From the NCBI GenBank assembly GCA_964035575.1, contig OZ037933.1, forward strand, positions 124,001-188,000: a stretch of 64,000 nt of DNA, in the 5' to 3' direction. A program made the position numbers and the translations under genes. Positions 1 to 10,989 of this stretch are shown here, one piece after another; within the stretch, counting starts at the first letter, position 1, and each line of letters begins with the position of its first letter. Source of the stretch: Rhynchopus sp. YZ270_cl-10. Lineage: Eukaryota; Euglenozoa; Diplonemea; Diplonemida; Diplonemidae. The notes beneath the pieces were generated by a model, which made no database searches, was not told where the DNA came from, and saw only the letters and a list, made by a program, of their open reading frames with translations.

Positions 1-1004
1 TCTCCAATCTTTTCTAGTAGTGAACAACTAAAAGATGTTGTTTTAAAAAAAAAAAAAAAAAATGAAACTTGAAAATACAAAGTACTCTATTGTGACAATG
101 TACCTATAAAAATTTGTAAAAAAAAGATGCATGTATCTCTTCTCCTGCACACAAAAACTCTTTTTTTTTTCACAAAAACAAAACTGGGTTCTTTTGAACG
201 ATTTAAGGAAAGAAAGGAGGGAATGTCATTGCTTCATTGAAACATAACACAGCGCGTGAAGATCTTTTTAAGCTACATTGACGCGCGCCCAGTATTTGAA
301 CGGGGAAGAAGAACGGGGGGGGGGTTGGATGGGTTTTTATGAAGTTGGTGCGCTCCTGAAAACCCCATTATGCGTAGTTGTTGCGTACTTGGTATTTTTT
401 TTATTTCAGGAGCACCAGAAGTTGTTTTCATTTTTCTTTGATAAATTGTTTGGAGTAGTGTAGTTGCCTCGGGTTGTGTTGCCACAGTTTGTGCAATCTC
501 CACTGTCTTTTTTCTTAGCTTTGCGCTCTTGTTTGGAGGAGAGATGGAATATACCCCTCCATTCAATACACTGTTATTATGCCCTTTTGCAAAAATCAGT
601 AAAATACGCCCACAGGTTTTGCGGGGGTTTTTTTTACAGTGTTGTTCTAGGGGAAATCTTACAAATCTTTTTTACTTGAAATACCAAAAAGCCCTCTCGT
701 GAACAGCGTACTTTAGAGCAAGGGTTGACCCCCCAACCAGGCTGTTCTACAAATCCATTTTGGTTGACATTCACGATCTGAAGAGAAAAAAAACAAAAAT
801 GGTATCGTATTGTGCGCTAGGTCGTCAGATGGCTGTTCACGTTGGGTTCTTTTTGATCACCCTGCGCACTTTGTGCACGAAAAAAAAAAAATACAGGAAT
901 ACCCTATATTGCGTACTTGTTGCGTACTTAGTGCGTAGTTGTTGCGTACTTGGTATTTTTTATTTCTGGAGTACCAGTTTCTTTCTTTTGTTTTTGTGTT
1001 TGCA
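1..1004. other. gene-free AT-rich spacer with dispersed repeats
   Basis: I see no convincing gene here. The stretch holds A and T homopolymer runs and fragments of two repeat families found elsewhere in the window. One, at about 434-515, runs from GATAAATTGTTTGGAGTAG to CAATCTCCACTGTC and recurs near 41769-41840 and 43604-43660. The other, at about 672-775, is the SINE-like family containing CCCTCTCGTGAACAG. The short open frames are low-complexity or antisense to these repeats. Confidence 0.6.
672..775 (+). repeat. SINE-like repeat, truncated copy
   Basis: It contains CCCTCTCGTGAACAGCGTAC followed by a C-rich hinge and a segment ending ACAAATCCATTTTGGTTGAC. Both parts occur in the same order in the long copies at 40925-41155 and 52711-52945. 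This copy is more diverged and lacks the 3' half. Confidence 0.55.
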
Positions 1005-4000
1005 CTAAAGTTTTGTGAGCTTTGGTGCAAACCCGAGAATATGGCTGATCGCAGCAGAGAGACAGGACAGAACCATCACACGGGTCAGGTTGTAGAGTTG
1101 CGGATTCATGGACAGGCCGGAGATCTGTGAGGTTGTGTGGTGCAGTTTTTGTGACGAAGCTTCTCCATGGGGATGTGTGAGTTGCAATGAACGTATTTTC
1201 ATCATATGCAATAAATTGATAGTATATGGTGAGGGATCAACAAAAATGGTCCCATCTTTCGGCGCATGTTTTGCAAAACGTAGAAGAGAATCGTAAAATG
1301 CTTCGTGCACAAGTTGAATGAAACAAAAAAGCTGAGAGGTGAATCCTACCCTTCCATACGTATCACTACGTACTTTTTTTCAGAAACAGGCCGGCTTGAA
1401 GCCCTGTCCCGATATCACAAATCAGAAAACGCCTGATATGAAAACGCCTGTTTCCCGAAAAAAAGCTCGTTAAAAAAATCCTTAGAAAAAAAAAACCAGA
1501 AATACACCACCCACCCCCCTTGAAACACACCTTGTTTGGCCCCTCCAGCTCCTTGAGCAGCTTTGCAGCTAGGTCGAGCACCTTGCTCGTGAGGACCAGT
1601 TTCTCCTTCTTGAGCTTCGAGCGAGAGTCGCCACTCTCAAGGCGGTCGGACACCACCACGATGCGGAGGTGTATGTTGAGCTGTGTGGCGTGTGTTTGCA
1701 ATGAAGTATGCTGCTGTAGTGCCTTACAGCCACTTCTCTTCCTACCCCCCGCCTCTCTGGGGGCACTTTAGGGGAAAACTTTTGTTTTGTGCGTAAAGTG
1801 TGTAATATGATGTGGTGATATTTTTACTGCAATACGCTCCCACTGACTACCTGTGAAGAGGGAAACCTCTTTGAGGCCAAAAAAGAGGATAGTTGAAACG
1901 TCCTAAAACAACTGGTCTGCACCGTAGAGAGAACAGAGGCGAGGTTCACAACCGATTCCGCAAATCACGCTACCTCGTTTATACCCCCAGCCTTAACGGC
2001 CAAAAAAACAAAAATAGGAAGAAAATAAAGCAAATACCTGTTCCGTCAGCAGCAAACTGGAGTTCCCGTATTTGTGGTTGATCGATGTGCCGGTCATCAT
2101 GAAGTGTAGCTGTGTTGTTGTTGTCGCGGATAGGTCGTCCCTACATAAAAAAAACAGACTATAGTGTACATACGAGGTAGTAGCTCACGACCAGTGTGAG
2201 GAGGAAGAGCTGTCCGTGGAAGACCTCGGAGAAGTTCTCCACCTTGACTGCGTTCTTCGCACGCCCGCCGCTTTCCTGGATGACCATCATCCCGACCAGC
2301 GCGACGACGAAGAGGAAGAGCTGGAAGGAGATCGACACAATCGAGTCTGCCGCCACCTCAGTCTGCTCGTGTCGCAGCCATGCACGGCTGCCACGCAGGG
2401 AAAGCCATGCCATCACGTTCTGCACGTTCTTGAGACGGAAATGCGGGAGGTCATACCTGAAAAATGAAATGAAAGTTTGAAATACAACTATAAAAACAGA
2501 GGGAAAAGGGGGGAAACATTACCGTTGGCTCCTGCGTAATGAGGTGATCGCGGAGAAGTACTTCGCATAGAGGTAGCGCTTCCCGTATGTCACCTCTGCC
2601 TCGCGGAGCTGCCCCATCGCGATGCGCATCAGCATGTAGACGTTCACCGCCGTCACCACCACCACAAACAGGATGATCCCCGCAAACGAGGCATCGCTTC
2701 CCGGCGCCTCACACCCCACACCACCCCCACCTACTGTCCCATTCCCGGTCGTGGGGTTGCACTTCCGTGCCGCCCCTACCCCACCTCCAGGCACCATCAA
2801 AAATAAATTCGCGACAGTACAACACACTGCATTAACAGGCGTCGCAACACTTCTCATGCTCTCAACACACATCATCGGGTCTCTCCACGCCGTTTCCAAC
2901 ATGCTACATAGGCCTGACGCAGCAGATGCAATCCCTTCGTTCAAATCACTGCAAACCCCACTGCAAACGATGTCCTTAAACACCGGACCTTTATCTCGTT
3001 GTAATGATACCATAGAGAAGAGAAGCCGATAGAGTGTAGGGTACAAAGCGAAGGCAAGGCTGGCAACGTAAGAAAGGGAGCGGGGAGGGGATTGTGTGGA
3101 GGCAGCTTTTTCGACGCAGGCTAAGATGCAGCGGCGGATCCCTATGACGGTCATGGGGAGTTTGAAGGGTACGGGGCGCTTTGCGGAGCGTTGTGCCGCC
3201 ATTTCTGCAAAATACGCAGAACTAAGTGCATCAGTACCATGATCGGCACGACGTTCCCACCTCGCTTGGCGTGTTGGAGACCTTTCACATCCCGATTCAT
3301 CTGCGTCAGATGCATAATTAACGTAAGACGTCCGCTTTGCCTTAGAAGAGGGTGACGTAGACCGGGAAGCCAAAAATGGGATTGCAGCAGACTGAGACCA
3401 CAACAGAACGTTAATAGTTTCTATGGTAGAGAGCGGGTCTTCGTCGGGGTCGTTCACGAAGAATTTTGAGTTGCGTTTCTTTGCGTTGCGTGACGGCGAT
3501 TCTGGAGCCTCATTAGAGACCGACGACTCTGCCGCAGACGTACTCGCAGAGGAGGTGGACGACTCTGTGTCGCTTTCCATGTCCACCTGCTCCTCTGCTT
3601 CATTGCGTACGGTATAACTGTTTTGTTTCATGAATGAAGTATTGTTCCGTTCGACCATTTGCTCTGCCTCGGACTCTCCGGTACACCCAGACTCCATTGA
3701 TAGTGCGCTTTCTGTTGGGCTCGCAACACACGTCGCTGGAGTGTCCTTTTGCGTTTTTGCGCGTCGCATTTTATGTCTCGGTCCATTCGAGGTATCGCTT
3801 GCGAGTTGCGACGAAGATCCCCCGCTAGAAGCAACCCCTAACGCCGCTGTTGACATGGTAGCAGTGGAGCGGGTTTCAAAGACGCCTTCGGTGGTGGATT
3901 TGGTGTTCAGGTCGGCGCTCGCTCTTTTGCTGTGTGACTCTACATTGCGGTCCGGTTTGTGGGTGGCAAGGGGAACCCTGCCGATCACTATACCCATAAA

Positions 4001-4627
4001 CATAACCAGAAGAGGAGGGAAATAGACCTCTGATGCAGTTATAGACGTCGCGTATCCCGTAGGTTTGATGTGCGTATTATGCAATATGCAGGCAGCAATC
4101 TGCGCAAAATAGAGTACACAAAACAGCAAAAACCTTCTCTGGCTCATAACCCTTCTCCAAAACCTGCCTTGTAAAGGGAAAAAGATGACCTGAAGAAAAC
4201 CCTGTTTCATCCCAACCCGATGTCTAGGTTTGCAGGTTAATTCCGCCATAGATTTCATGACATCAACATCAATAAATTTTTCAAACATTCGGCTAGGTTC
4301 TCTTGGGCTGGACACCCCAAAATGCGACGAAGATTTGCCCATTAGCGAGGCTGGCGATGCGATGAATGGACCGGAACTAGGTGATGCCACATTGTAGGAG
4401 AATGTTGTGCTGTCCTGCCGCCCCCCCGCGCTGGAGACCCCAAACTGCGAATTGATCTGCGCCGACGCTGTCAAATGCTCGCGACTCGCGGTGTTCCTCC
4501 CACTCCCGCTCCCGCTCCCCCCGCTTCCCTCTACCCCATCGCGGTCGTTCTCGGAGTCTGCATCACGGCGGAACAACTCCTCAACCCCAGACGCAAAAGT
4601 GTCACTGAAGTTACTCCTCGAGTCCAT
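1005..4627 (-). CDS. PHTF: PHTF-type multipass membrane protein, five exons
   Basis: Homologue of animal PHTF1/2, multipass membrane proteins first named as putative homeodomain factors; their biochemical role is poorly known. Exons on the minus strand are 4627-2523, 2456-2174, 2109-2038, 1680-1531 and 1124-1005, with introns of 66, 64, 357 and 406 bp, all GT-AG and frame-consistent, giving 909 residues. The N-terminal conserved block includes MKQGFLQVIFFPL and a membrane helix (CVLYFAQIAACIL). A long Ser-rich acidic linker follows. The C-terminal half carries the PHTF signature YLYAKYFSAITSLRR, then DLPHFRLKNVQN, MAWLSLRG, a KYGN/LLLTEQ block, LDLAAKLLKELEGPNK, and the terminal LSMNPQLYNLTRVMVLS block. 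That these blocks line up only after splicing is the main support for the intron model. Start chosen at MDSRSNFSD, the first Met of the long exon. Likely an endomembrane protein; no clear partner nearby. Confidence 0.9.
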
Positions 4628-5611
4628 GCAGGGAAGGGAGTAAGCTAGAGATGAAAAGAAGAAAAAATAAGTTTTGTCCTAAATGCCCAAAAGCGCTTCC
4701 CTAAAAACTGAGGGAACAAAGGAAGAGAAGGATAGAGAAAAAAAAGGGGGACAAAAAAATAAATATGTGGATATGGACACAGTGCCCTCAGAGAGTAGAG
4801 GGGGAGGGGAGGGGGAGGGTTGTGGTGTAGGGGCTGGTGGTGGAGGTTGATTGGTTGGGATTGTTTTTTTTTTTGCAGGGGTGCAGGCTGCGCAGGTAAT
4901 GTCCGCCTCGTTCACGGGAGTGCCTGTACCTACCTCAGGCTCGGGCAGTGCCACATCGCACTCCGTTCTCTCGTCTGCCACGTACAGGTCTGGGTAACGG
5001 TTTGTCGAGGACACACACACACCGCACATCGTCCGCCCTGAGTTCGCACCCACATAGCTGCACACCGCACCCTCAGCAAGGGGGGGGGAAAGACTGTGAG
5101 AAGGGGAAAAAAAACAAAGGTAGAACTACCTGCCTTTCGTATTCTTTTCGAAACAAAAAAAAAACACGCGGTTTTTTTTTTGGGGGGGGTTTTTTTTTTT
5201 TTGAAAATGAATTGGTCCAGGGAGTACAGTACCTACCCCCTTTTGTTTGTGCGTAAAGTGTGTAATAAATATTCTGTGGAGATATTTTTATTACTGCAAT
5301 ACGCTCCCACTGACTACCTGGCAGTGAAGAGGAGACCTCTTTAAGGCCAAAAACTGTGCAATTACCTAAACGATTTCGAAAAAAACAAAGAAAGAAAAAA
5401 GAAAAAAGAAAAAAAAAACCTTGATGAAAATGTGTTCCTATGCCCACACACCCGTCTAAAGGAGAAAAAACAAGAGGTTCGTAGGATGACACAAGCCCGC
5501 TCATGCTTGGTTGAAAATTTCACCTAAAAAAGTGATGTTGAAATAGTACCACAGAAACTAGGGCAGAGGAGGGGTGTATGTGAGGGGAGGTGGGGTGGCT
5601 TTGCGGTCAAG

Positions 5612-5723
5612 CACGACTGTGAAGTGAACGATTTGACTTTGTGGTTTTACTTTATGGCTTCACTGTTGGCTTAAAACTGTGAAGACTCAAGTAAAACCGC
5701 AAGTCAAGTCATTCACAGTCGTG
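5612..5723. repeat. foldback element (inverted repeat arms of 35-40 bp)
   Basis: The left arm, about 5612-5652, begins CACGACTGTGAAGTGAACGA. The reverse complement of the right arm, about 5689-5723, begins CACGACTGTGAATGACTTGA. Both arms end in GGTTTTACTT, and about 36 bp lie between them. This is MITE-like, with no coding capacity. No second copy was noticed in the window. Confidence 0.65.
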
Positions 5724-5888
5724 TGTGTGGGCATAAATTCTAAATAAAAAGTGAAGCTGTGAAAAGTGCAAAAAAGAAAAGAAGCAAACCACAACTGCTA
5801 TCTAAAGGACAGCAGATAAACATCTTTTCGTTTGTTTAGCCATTCAAAAACGACTTTTTTTGTTGTAATCACAACCCATCCAGCTTTG

Positions 5889-5939
5889 AATAAAACAAAA
5901 AATAAAAATAAAAATAAAAATAAAAATAAAAATAAAAAC
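5889..5939. repeat. (TAAAAA)n microsatellite
   Basis: About seven uninterrupted TAAAAA units. The Lys/Asn- and Leu/Phe-rich frames across it are artefacts. Confidence 0.9.
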
Positions 5940-6974
5940 AGAGAAAAAATGCAGCAAAATAACACCATCAAATTTGTGTTGAGGAGGCTCGAAGACTCTT
6001 CTCGAAATATGCTTTGTTTAGTTCTGGTTTTGTTTTGTGTTTTTTTCTCGTTTTGTAATGTTTGTTTTTTTCCCGATGTACTGCGACTTGCGAGCACAAA
6101 TAATAACGCGAATATCTAGTGAGATCTACAAGATGGGAGGGGGAGGGGGGGTGAGAAAATGAGGGGAAGAGCAGAACAGGTACACACACACAAAAAAAAA
6201 AGGGGGGAATGGTGAATGTGTCTTCTCGTACACACACACACACACACCAAATCCAATCAGCAATTCATTGAAAATGTGAATCAGCACTTTCAAATGAATT
6301 TTTTGGAGGATTTTTTTTCTTCTTGTACAATCGCATTGCTGTCTGTCATGGGTGGGGGGGAATGGCCGGAAGAGGCAAAAAGGTGGTGAAGAAAAACACC
6401 AAAAAAAAAAAAAAAAAAATCTACAATTCATGACGTAATATCGTGGAAGAACCCCCCCCCTATTTCACCCCTGCTCCCCTGCTCCCATGTCTTTTGAAGT
6501 ACCCCTGACGCATGTGTATCCATCCATCCATCCATCCCACAGGTACCAAAATCGCTCTTTTGTTAAAGAAAAGTGAATAAGATGAACCTAGAAAAACTTT
6601 GCTCACTTACCATGTGTTGGGAGGGTACCTGAATGGGTTTTTTTATGAAGTATTTTTTTCTTGTGTTGTGTTATGTTACTTTTGCTTTTTTTTGTGATTT
6701 CGGGGGGGATGGGTTCGGGTTTTTCCACTACGCCATTTTTTTTTATTTCTATTTTTTTTCTTCTTTTTGATAATCTGTTGATTTGTTCGTGTAGCTGCCA
6801 TTCAGGCAGCCCTTCACTTTTTTTCTGGGATACACTTCTCAAGAAGGCTTATTTTTGCTGTATTTTCTTTTTGTGGTGATTTTGTTCCCAAATGTCTTAC
6901 ACATCGAATGATGATATCTGTTTTGTTGTCTACAATCGCCTAAGGACCCGCTTGGGTAACTTTTTTTTCCCCTC

Positions 6975-7001
<27 letters not shown>

Positions 7002-7007
<6 letters not shown>

Positions 7008-7141
7008 TTTTGTTTTGTTTTGTTTTGTTTTGTTTTGTTTTGTTTTGTTTTGTTTTGTTTTGTTTTGTTTTGTTTTGTTTTGTTTTGTTTTGTTTTGTTT
7101 TGTTTTGTTTTGTTTTGTTTTGTTTTGTTTTGTTTTTGTTT
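7002..7141. repeat. (TTTTG)n microsatellite next to a T homopolymer
   Basis: About 25 perfect pentanucleotide units follow a run of roughly 28 T. The apparent frames of Cys-Phe-Val-Leu or Asn-Lys-Thr-Gln repeats are translation artefacts. Confidence 0.95.
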
Positions 7142-7838
7142 GCTTTTTCCTGACGAAAACGAGTTCCTTTTTTGAGAAAAAAAAGAGTGTTCTCAAAGAA
7201 AAAATTTGAAATGTGAATGTGCCAGTATGCGCGCACACATGATTCATGTTTTCTCAAAGGGAATGGGATAGGATCAAAGTTTTTTTTTTCTACAAGACAC
7301 AAAGACTCAAGAGTGGGCTTTGTGTAGGGGGGTACGGGAGGGAGGGAAGAGCGAATTTCTTGCTCTTTATTATTATTTTTATGGTAACGACAATCACAGT
7401 TCATCTACTGGCAATAAAGATCTGATGTCAGCACAAAACCTTTTGCACCACAGAAGATCGTCCTCAACAAGCATCAACCTTTTATTTGTTTTTTTGAATA
7501 ATTGATAACGTGTGTGGACACCTCGTTTTTTTTTCTCGTTGAGCTCCACGCAGCCGCTCCTCGCCTCTTTGCTCGTTTCGTGGATACCGTTACCATTTTT
7601 TTTTTCCCTCTAGCACACGGCGACCGCAGCAATAGGTTGAAGCTGTCCGATCAACTCGTTTATCTGTGATTTGGTTTATTTTTTTCTTTCTCAAGGACAT
7701 ACGAGAAGTCTATGAGTGCACTTAAAAAGAACAAAAACAAGTAATTGCTATCGGAAAAAAAAACGGGGTGTGATGTGGAACTCCATCCTGTAGAAATAAT
7801 CTACAATAAGCCCAGCATTCTGCTCTTCTGCAGGTATG

Positions 7839-8064
7839 CTAACGCTCTTCGTACACTGCCAGACCCACTGGGACGCCAGCATCTGAAACGTTCAAGAAGG
7901 GGGGGCTGTCCTCTTCGTCCAGCACCATCTGCTCGATAGCGTTGTTGGACGCCCGCTCGGCAGGCTCGGCGTGGTCCAGCTCGTTTTTGTCCACAGGCTC
8001 CCGACATTGTAGTCGCCGTTGGAGCAGTGCGGAAGGAACACAGAATGCACAGACTACAACACAT
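7839..8064 (-). other. possible orphan 3' exon
   Basis: A GC-richer block on the minus strand encodes, in one frame, an acidic stretch (VDKNELDHAEPAERASNNAI, then VLDEEDSPPFLNV) ending in a stop at 7839. All three frames are fairly open and no strong splice acceptor of the CAG type seen in other genes precedes it. It could be the terminal exon of the SLBP-PB1 gene at 9109-10383, whose apparent stop sits in a donor-like GTATGA, but the link is speculative. Confidence 0.2.
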
Positions 8065-8262
8065 CGATCACACCAGCAAATCGCCAGGATGCTACGGTGG
8101 TTTCGAAAATCGCGCGGAGTTTTCCACAGCACACCCGCTTTTTTCTTAGCAATTACTTGTCCGTGTTGTTATTGTTGTTTTCAACCACCTTCCTTCAACC
8201 CTTGTAGGATCAGTTGTTATATTTTTCGCGAAAACATGAAATTACACATTTCAAGAGAACAA

Positions 8263-9053
8263 ATTAAAAAGAGTCCTTATTTGCATTTTTGGGATCCGCC
8301 CGTGCAGTGGTGGGGTCAATCTCAAAAATTGGACAATTTTTTGACCACTTAAATTTTGAGAAATATGAGCCCGGTTCCTTATACGTGGGGCCCATTTTCG
8401 GCTAAAATTTTCCTCAAAATCTGGTTTTGTAAAATTGACCCTTTACTCCCCCCCCACATCGATTTCAATACTATACCTTACTTCACCTACGGTTGCCCTT
8501 ACAGGGGGTGAAGGAAGGTAAGTTGACAAATTAAAAAGGGTCCTTATTTGCATTTTTGGGCTCCGCCCGTGCAGTGGTGGGGTCAATCTCAAAAATTGGA
8601 CAATTTTTTGACCACTTAAATTTTGAGAAATATGAGCCCGGTTCCTTATACGTGGGGCCCATTTTCGGCTAAAATTTTCCTCAAAATCTGGTTTTGTAAA
8701 ATTGACCCTTTACTCCCCCCCCACATCGATTTCAATACTATACCTTACTTCACCTACGGTTGCCCTTACAGGGGGTGAAGGAAGGTAAGTTGAAAAAGAG
8801 TCCTTATTTGCATTTTTGGGATCCGCCCGTGCAGTGGTGGGGTCAATCTCAAAAATTGGACAATTTTTTGACCACTTAAATTTTGAGAAATATGAGCCCG
8901 GTTCCTTATACGTGGGGCCCATTTTCGGCTAAAATTTTCCTCAAAATCTGGTTTTGTAAAATTGACCCTTTACTCCCCCCCCACATCGATTTCAATACTA
9001 TACCTTACTTCACCTACGGTTGCCCTTACAGGGGGTGAAGGAAGGTAAGTTGA
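8263..9053. repeat. three tandem copies of a ~260-bp foldback repeat
   Basis: Copies occupy about 8263-8524, 8529-8791 and 8792-9053, with periods of 267 and 260 bp. They are nearly identical. Each starts TCCTTATTTGCATTTTTGG, runs through GTGGTGGGGTCAAT, and near the other end carries the inverted ATTGACCC with a C-rich tract, so each copy can fold on itself. Each ends with an inner hairpin around CTTACTTCACC and GGTGAAGGAAGGTAAG. Shorter relatives occur at about 54147-54290, 54719-54870 and, inverted, 63055-63120. Confidence 0.85.
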
Positions 9054-9108
9054 AAACAAAGTTGCAATCGGCTACAACACAGCTCAGTAATCAAGAGAGA
9101 GAAAAAAT

Positions 9109-10383
9109 TCATACCGACTCCCGCATTGGTGTGTTCGCCACTGCGCCACCTGGAGACCCGACGTCGTTGCGCATGCCCCACTCTGCACAGCGCTGCTGCT
9201 GGATGCGGTCCATGGATGAGGAGACGGAGGAGGCGGGGGAGAGCAGGTCTGGCATCTTGGGGGACAACCCGTTCTTGGGGGTACGTGTGTGTGCCCCCAT
9301 CATGCGGGCAAGGCTGCCGTGGGCGGGGCTGGTACTGCGGGCGAGCTTGAAGCGCTGTTGCGGGGAGGCTTGCTGCTGCTGCTGCCCGACTGGAGCGTTG
9401 ACAAGCTCCTGTAAGAGTGCGGCAGCCTGCACCTCAGACAGCTGCTGTGTCTCCTTCACCTTGCGATACGCACTGCGGACGTCTGCGTTCAGCTGCATCA
9501 TCCCACGGTTGACCTCTACTGACAGATGCAGCTTCGCTGCGTGGTGCTGCCCCGCACCCTCCAAGAAGGCCTTCAGTGAAACATCGTCATCAGCTGCCAC
9601 CATATCCCCATCACTGTCTTTATACGAAATACGGGAGATCCCCTGCCGGACCTTCTCCTGAAGCAGCTGCTTGAAGGGTGAGTACGGCATGGTCTTGGGG
9701 CTGACCACCAGTTTGCATCGACCGTTGGGGTCGTCTGCAAGGACACATTTGATTTTGAGAGGGGGTGGGGTCTGTCCATCCACGCGGCCACGGTCGGAGC
9801 GGCCGATTTCGACGTCAGGAAGAGGGTCGACGACGTCGATTTGTTCGACAATGTGAGGTTCGTCGAAGGTGCCGTCGAGTTTAAAGTGGTTGCGTTCTTG
9901 GAGCTTGTTTTTGCGTTTGAGCTCAAGCATTCTTTTGAGGCTGTGCTGGCTCTTTCTCATGGTGCTGGGGTCGGGCCCGTTGTCCCAGGAGTGCAGCATC
10001 CTCCGCCAGTGTCCGATCTGGGAGTCCCAGCTGCGTTTGGAGCAGACCTGGTCGTAGCGTGGTGTTGCCGGGTGGAGGTCGTTCCCCTCCTGCCGGTCGG
10101 CGAGCGCAACGCCTTCGTCGAAGTTGCGGTACCCGATGGTGACCTTCCCGAAGCAGATCTGCTTGCGCCGCTGGGACAGCCTGTGGTGGTCGGTCTCGAC
10201 CCATTGGTTGGTCTCCGTGTCAAAGCGTGCTGTCGCAGGAAGCTTGATCGTCTTGTACGTCTTCTGATCTGTCATGACCTGCAAGACCCTGCTCCCGGAG
10301 TCCATCCCCACCTCATCAACGTTATAGCTGTCGAAGCTCGAGGGCGAGGCATACTCACTCCCAGATCCCTCCAGTGGTGTCAT
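9109..10383 (-). CDS. SLBP RNA-binding domain fused to a PB1 domain
   Basis: A 424-residue protein. Residues about 66-135 match the histone mRNA stem-loop binding domain: RRKQICFGKVTIGY, then HPATPRYDQ, then SKRSWDSQIGHWRRMLHSWD, which parallels the human RRQKQINYGKNTIAY / HPKTPNK / YSRRSWDQQIKLWK core, including the Tyr of TIxY and the Thr of the TP motif. In other eukaryotes this domain binds the 3' stem-loop of replication-dependent histone mRNAs. Residues about 208-292 look like a PB1 domain: a basic first strand (LKIKCVLADD), and the acidic OPCA-like turn YKDSDGDMVAADDDVSL. A Gln/Ser-rich tail follows. The apparent stop lies in GTATGA, identical to donor sites used by two neighbouring genes, so the C-terminus may continue in a further exon. 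Start at MTPLEGSGS is the first Met before the conserved region that is not in low-complexity upstream sequence. Confidence 0.85.
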   Translation of the reverse strand: MTPLEGSGSEYASPSSFDSYNVDEVGMDSGSRVLQVMTDQKTYKTIKLPATARFDTETNQWVETDHHRLSQRRKQICFGKVTIGYRNFDEGVALADRQEGNDLHPATPRYDQVCSKRSWDSQIGHWRRMLHSWDNGPDPSTMRKSQHSLKRMLELKRKNKLQERNHFKLDGTFDEPHIVEQIDVVDPLPDVEIGRSDRGRVDGQTPPPLKIKCVLADDPNGRCKLVVSPKTMPYSPFKQLLQEKVRQGISRISYKDSDGDMVAADDDVSLKAFLEGAGQHHAAKLHLSVEVNRGMMQLNADVRSAYRKVKETQQLSEVQAAALLQELVNAPVGQQQQQASPQQRFKLARSTSPAHGSLARMMGAHTRTPKNGLSPKMPDLLSPASSVSSSMDRIQQQRCAEWGMRNDVGSPGGAVANTPMRESV

Positions 10384-10539
10384 TGTGAGGGAAGAGAAGG
10401 GGTGCGTGTGTGTGTGGTGTTGTGACTGAATTGAGAGGTATTTTTTTGGGGGGGGTATAAAAAGACTGTGTGAAGTGTAAAAAGGGGGGAGCAGAACTGT
10501 GTGTCTCTCGCTTTGGGGGCTTATTAGTGTTGTAGGTTC

Positions 10540-10625
10540 CGGGTAAAAGCAAAGTGAAGTTGATAGTGTGAACGCAGACAACTGACACTCTGTAGGGTTA
10601 TCGAACCCCCGGAGTGCTGTGCATT
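10540..10625 (+). repeat. dispersed GTGAAGTTGATAGTG hairpin repeat
   Basis: It begins GTGAAGTTGATAGTGTGAA and contains ACTCTGTAGGGTTATCGAAC followed by CCCCGGAGTG. A near-identical 45-bp core lies at 59556-59600. Related, less similar copies are at 45336-45430 and 60770-60850. The GACACTC / GAGTGTC arms seen in full in the 59.5-kb copy can form a stem with an inner GGGTT / AACCC pairing. Confidence 0.65.
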
Positions 10626-10794
10626 GGGTTGACAACTGCAAGCCATTTCCCATGCTGATTGGGAAGGCAGAGACAAGAAGAATGGTGGTTGTTGATGCAG
10701 GCACACCTCTGGATGACTCACGTACGATGCCAGACTGATGAAAACAAAGAGAAGAGGAAGGGGCGGGGGTTACATTTGCGTTATTCCAAATCCA

Positions 10795-10910
10795 CGTGCA
10801 CACCTCACCCGTTCTTTGAACACGTCGGGTGGCTTTGAAGCTCACAACAAAAACGAAGTGAAGTTGAACGTGTACGCCTCTGGGATGGCACGTACAGAAA
10901 CGAAAAGAGA
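10795..10910. repeat. array-specific intergenic block, copy 1 of 12
   Basis: A roughly 110-bp block lies upstream or downstream of nearly every array gene. It runs from CACCCGTTCTTTGAACA through GAAGTTGAAAGTGCACGCCT to GGGATGGCACGTACAGAAAC. Other copies start near 12590, 13620, 15215, 16755, 20995, 22470, 23995, 28215, 29740, 33960 and 35490. Its second half resembles the dispersed GTGAAGTTGATAGTGCAAAA repeats, so it may have spread as part of a mobile repeat or be a shared regulatory or processing signal. Confidence 0.75.
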
Positions 10911-10989
10911 AAACGTAAAAGAACAGATCGTCGCACAACAACTCCATCACCCACTTCTTGTGCTGCTCTGCTACCCTGGGTTGGCAATC

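Larger units (their letters stand above)
4640..7800. other. low-complexity spacer with one weak exon candidate
   Basis: Mostly T, A and G homopolymers and microsatellites with no convincing full gene. At about 4870-5065 on the minus strand a GC-richer Cys-containing frame (TMCGVCVSST, TECDVALPEPE) is flanked by AG and GT dinucleotides and could be an orphan exon, but I cannot join it to anything. A foldback element at 5612-5723 and two microsatellites are listed separately. A further fragment of the GTGAAGYTGA...GTGCAAAA repeat family lies near 5750. Confidence 0.5.

Noticed and set aside
2519-2521. PHTF-type gene ending at the stop at 2519.
   Set aside because: Known PHTF C-terminal motifs continue in four downstream exons with matching phases.
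6892-7404. Open frames made of Cys-Phe-Val-Leu-Phe or Asn-Lys-Thr-Lys-Gln repeats.
   Set aside because: Pure translation of the (TTTTG)n microsatellite and neighbouring homopolymers.
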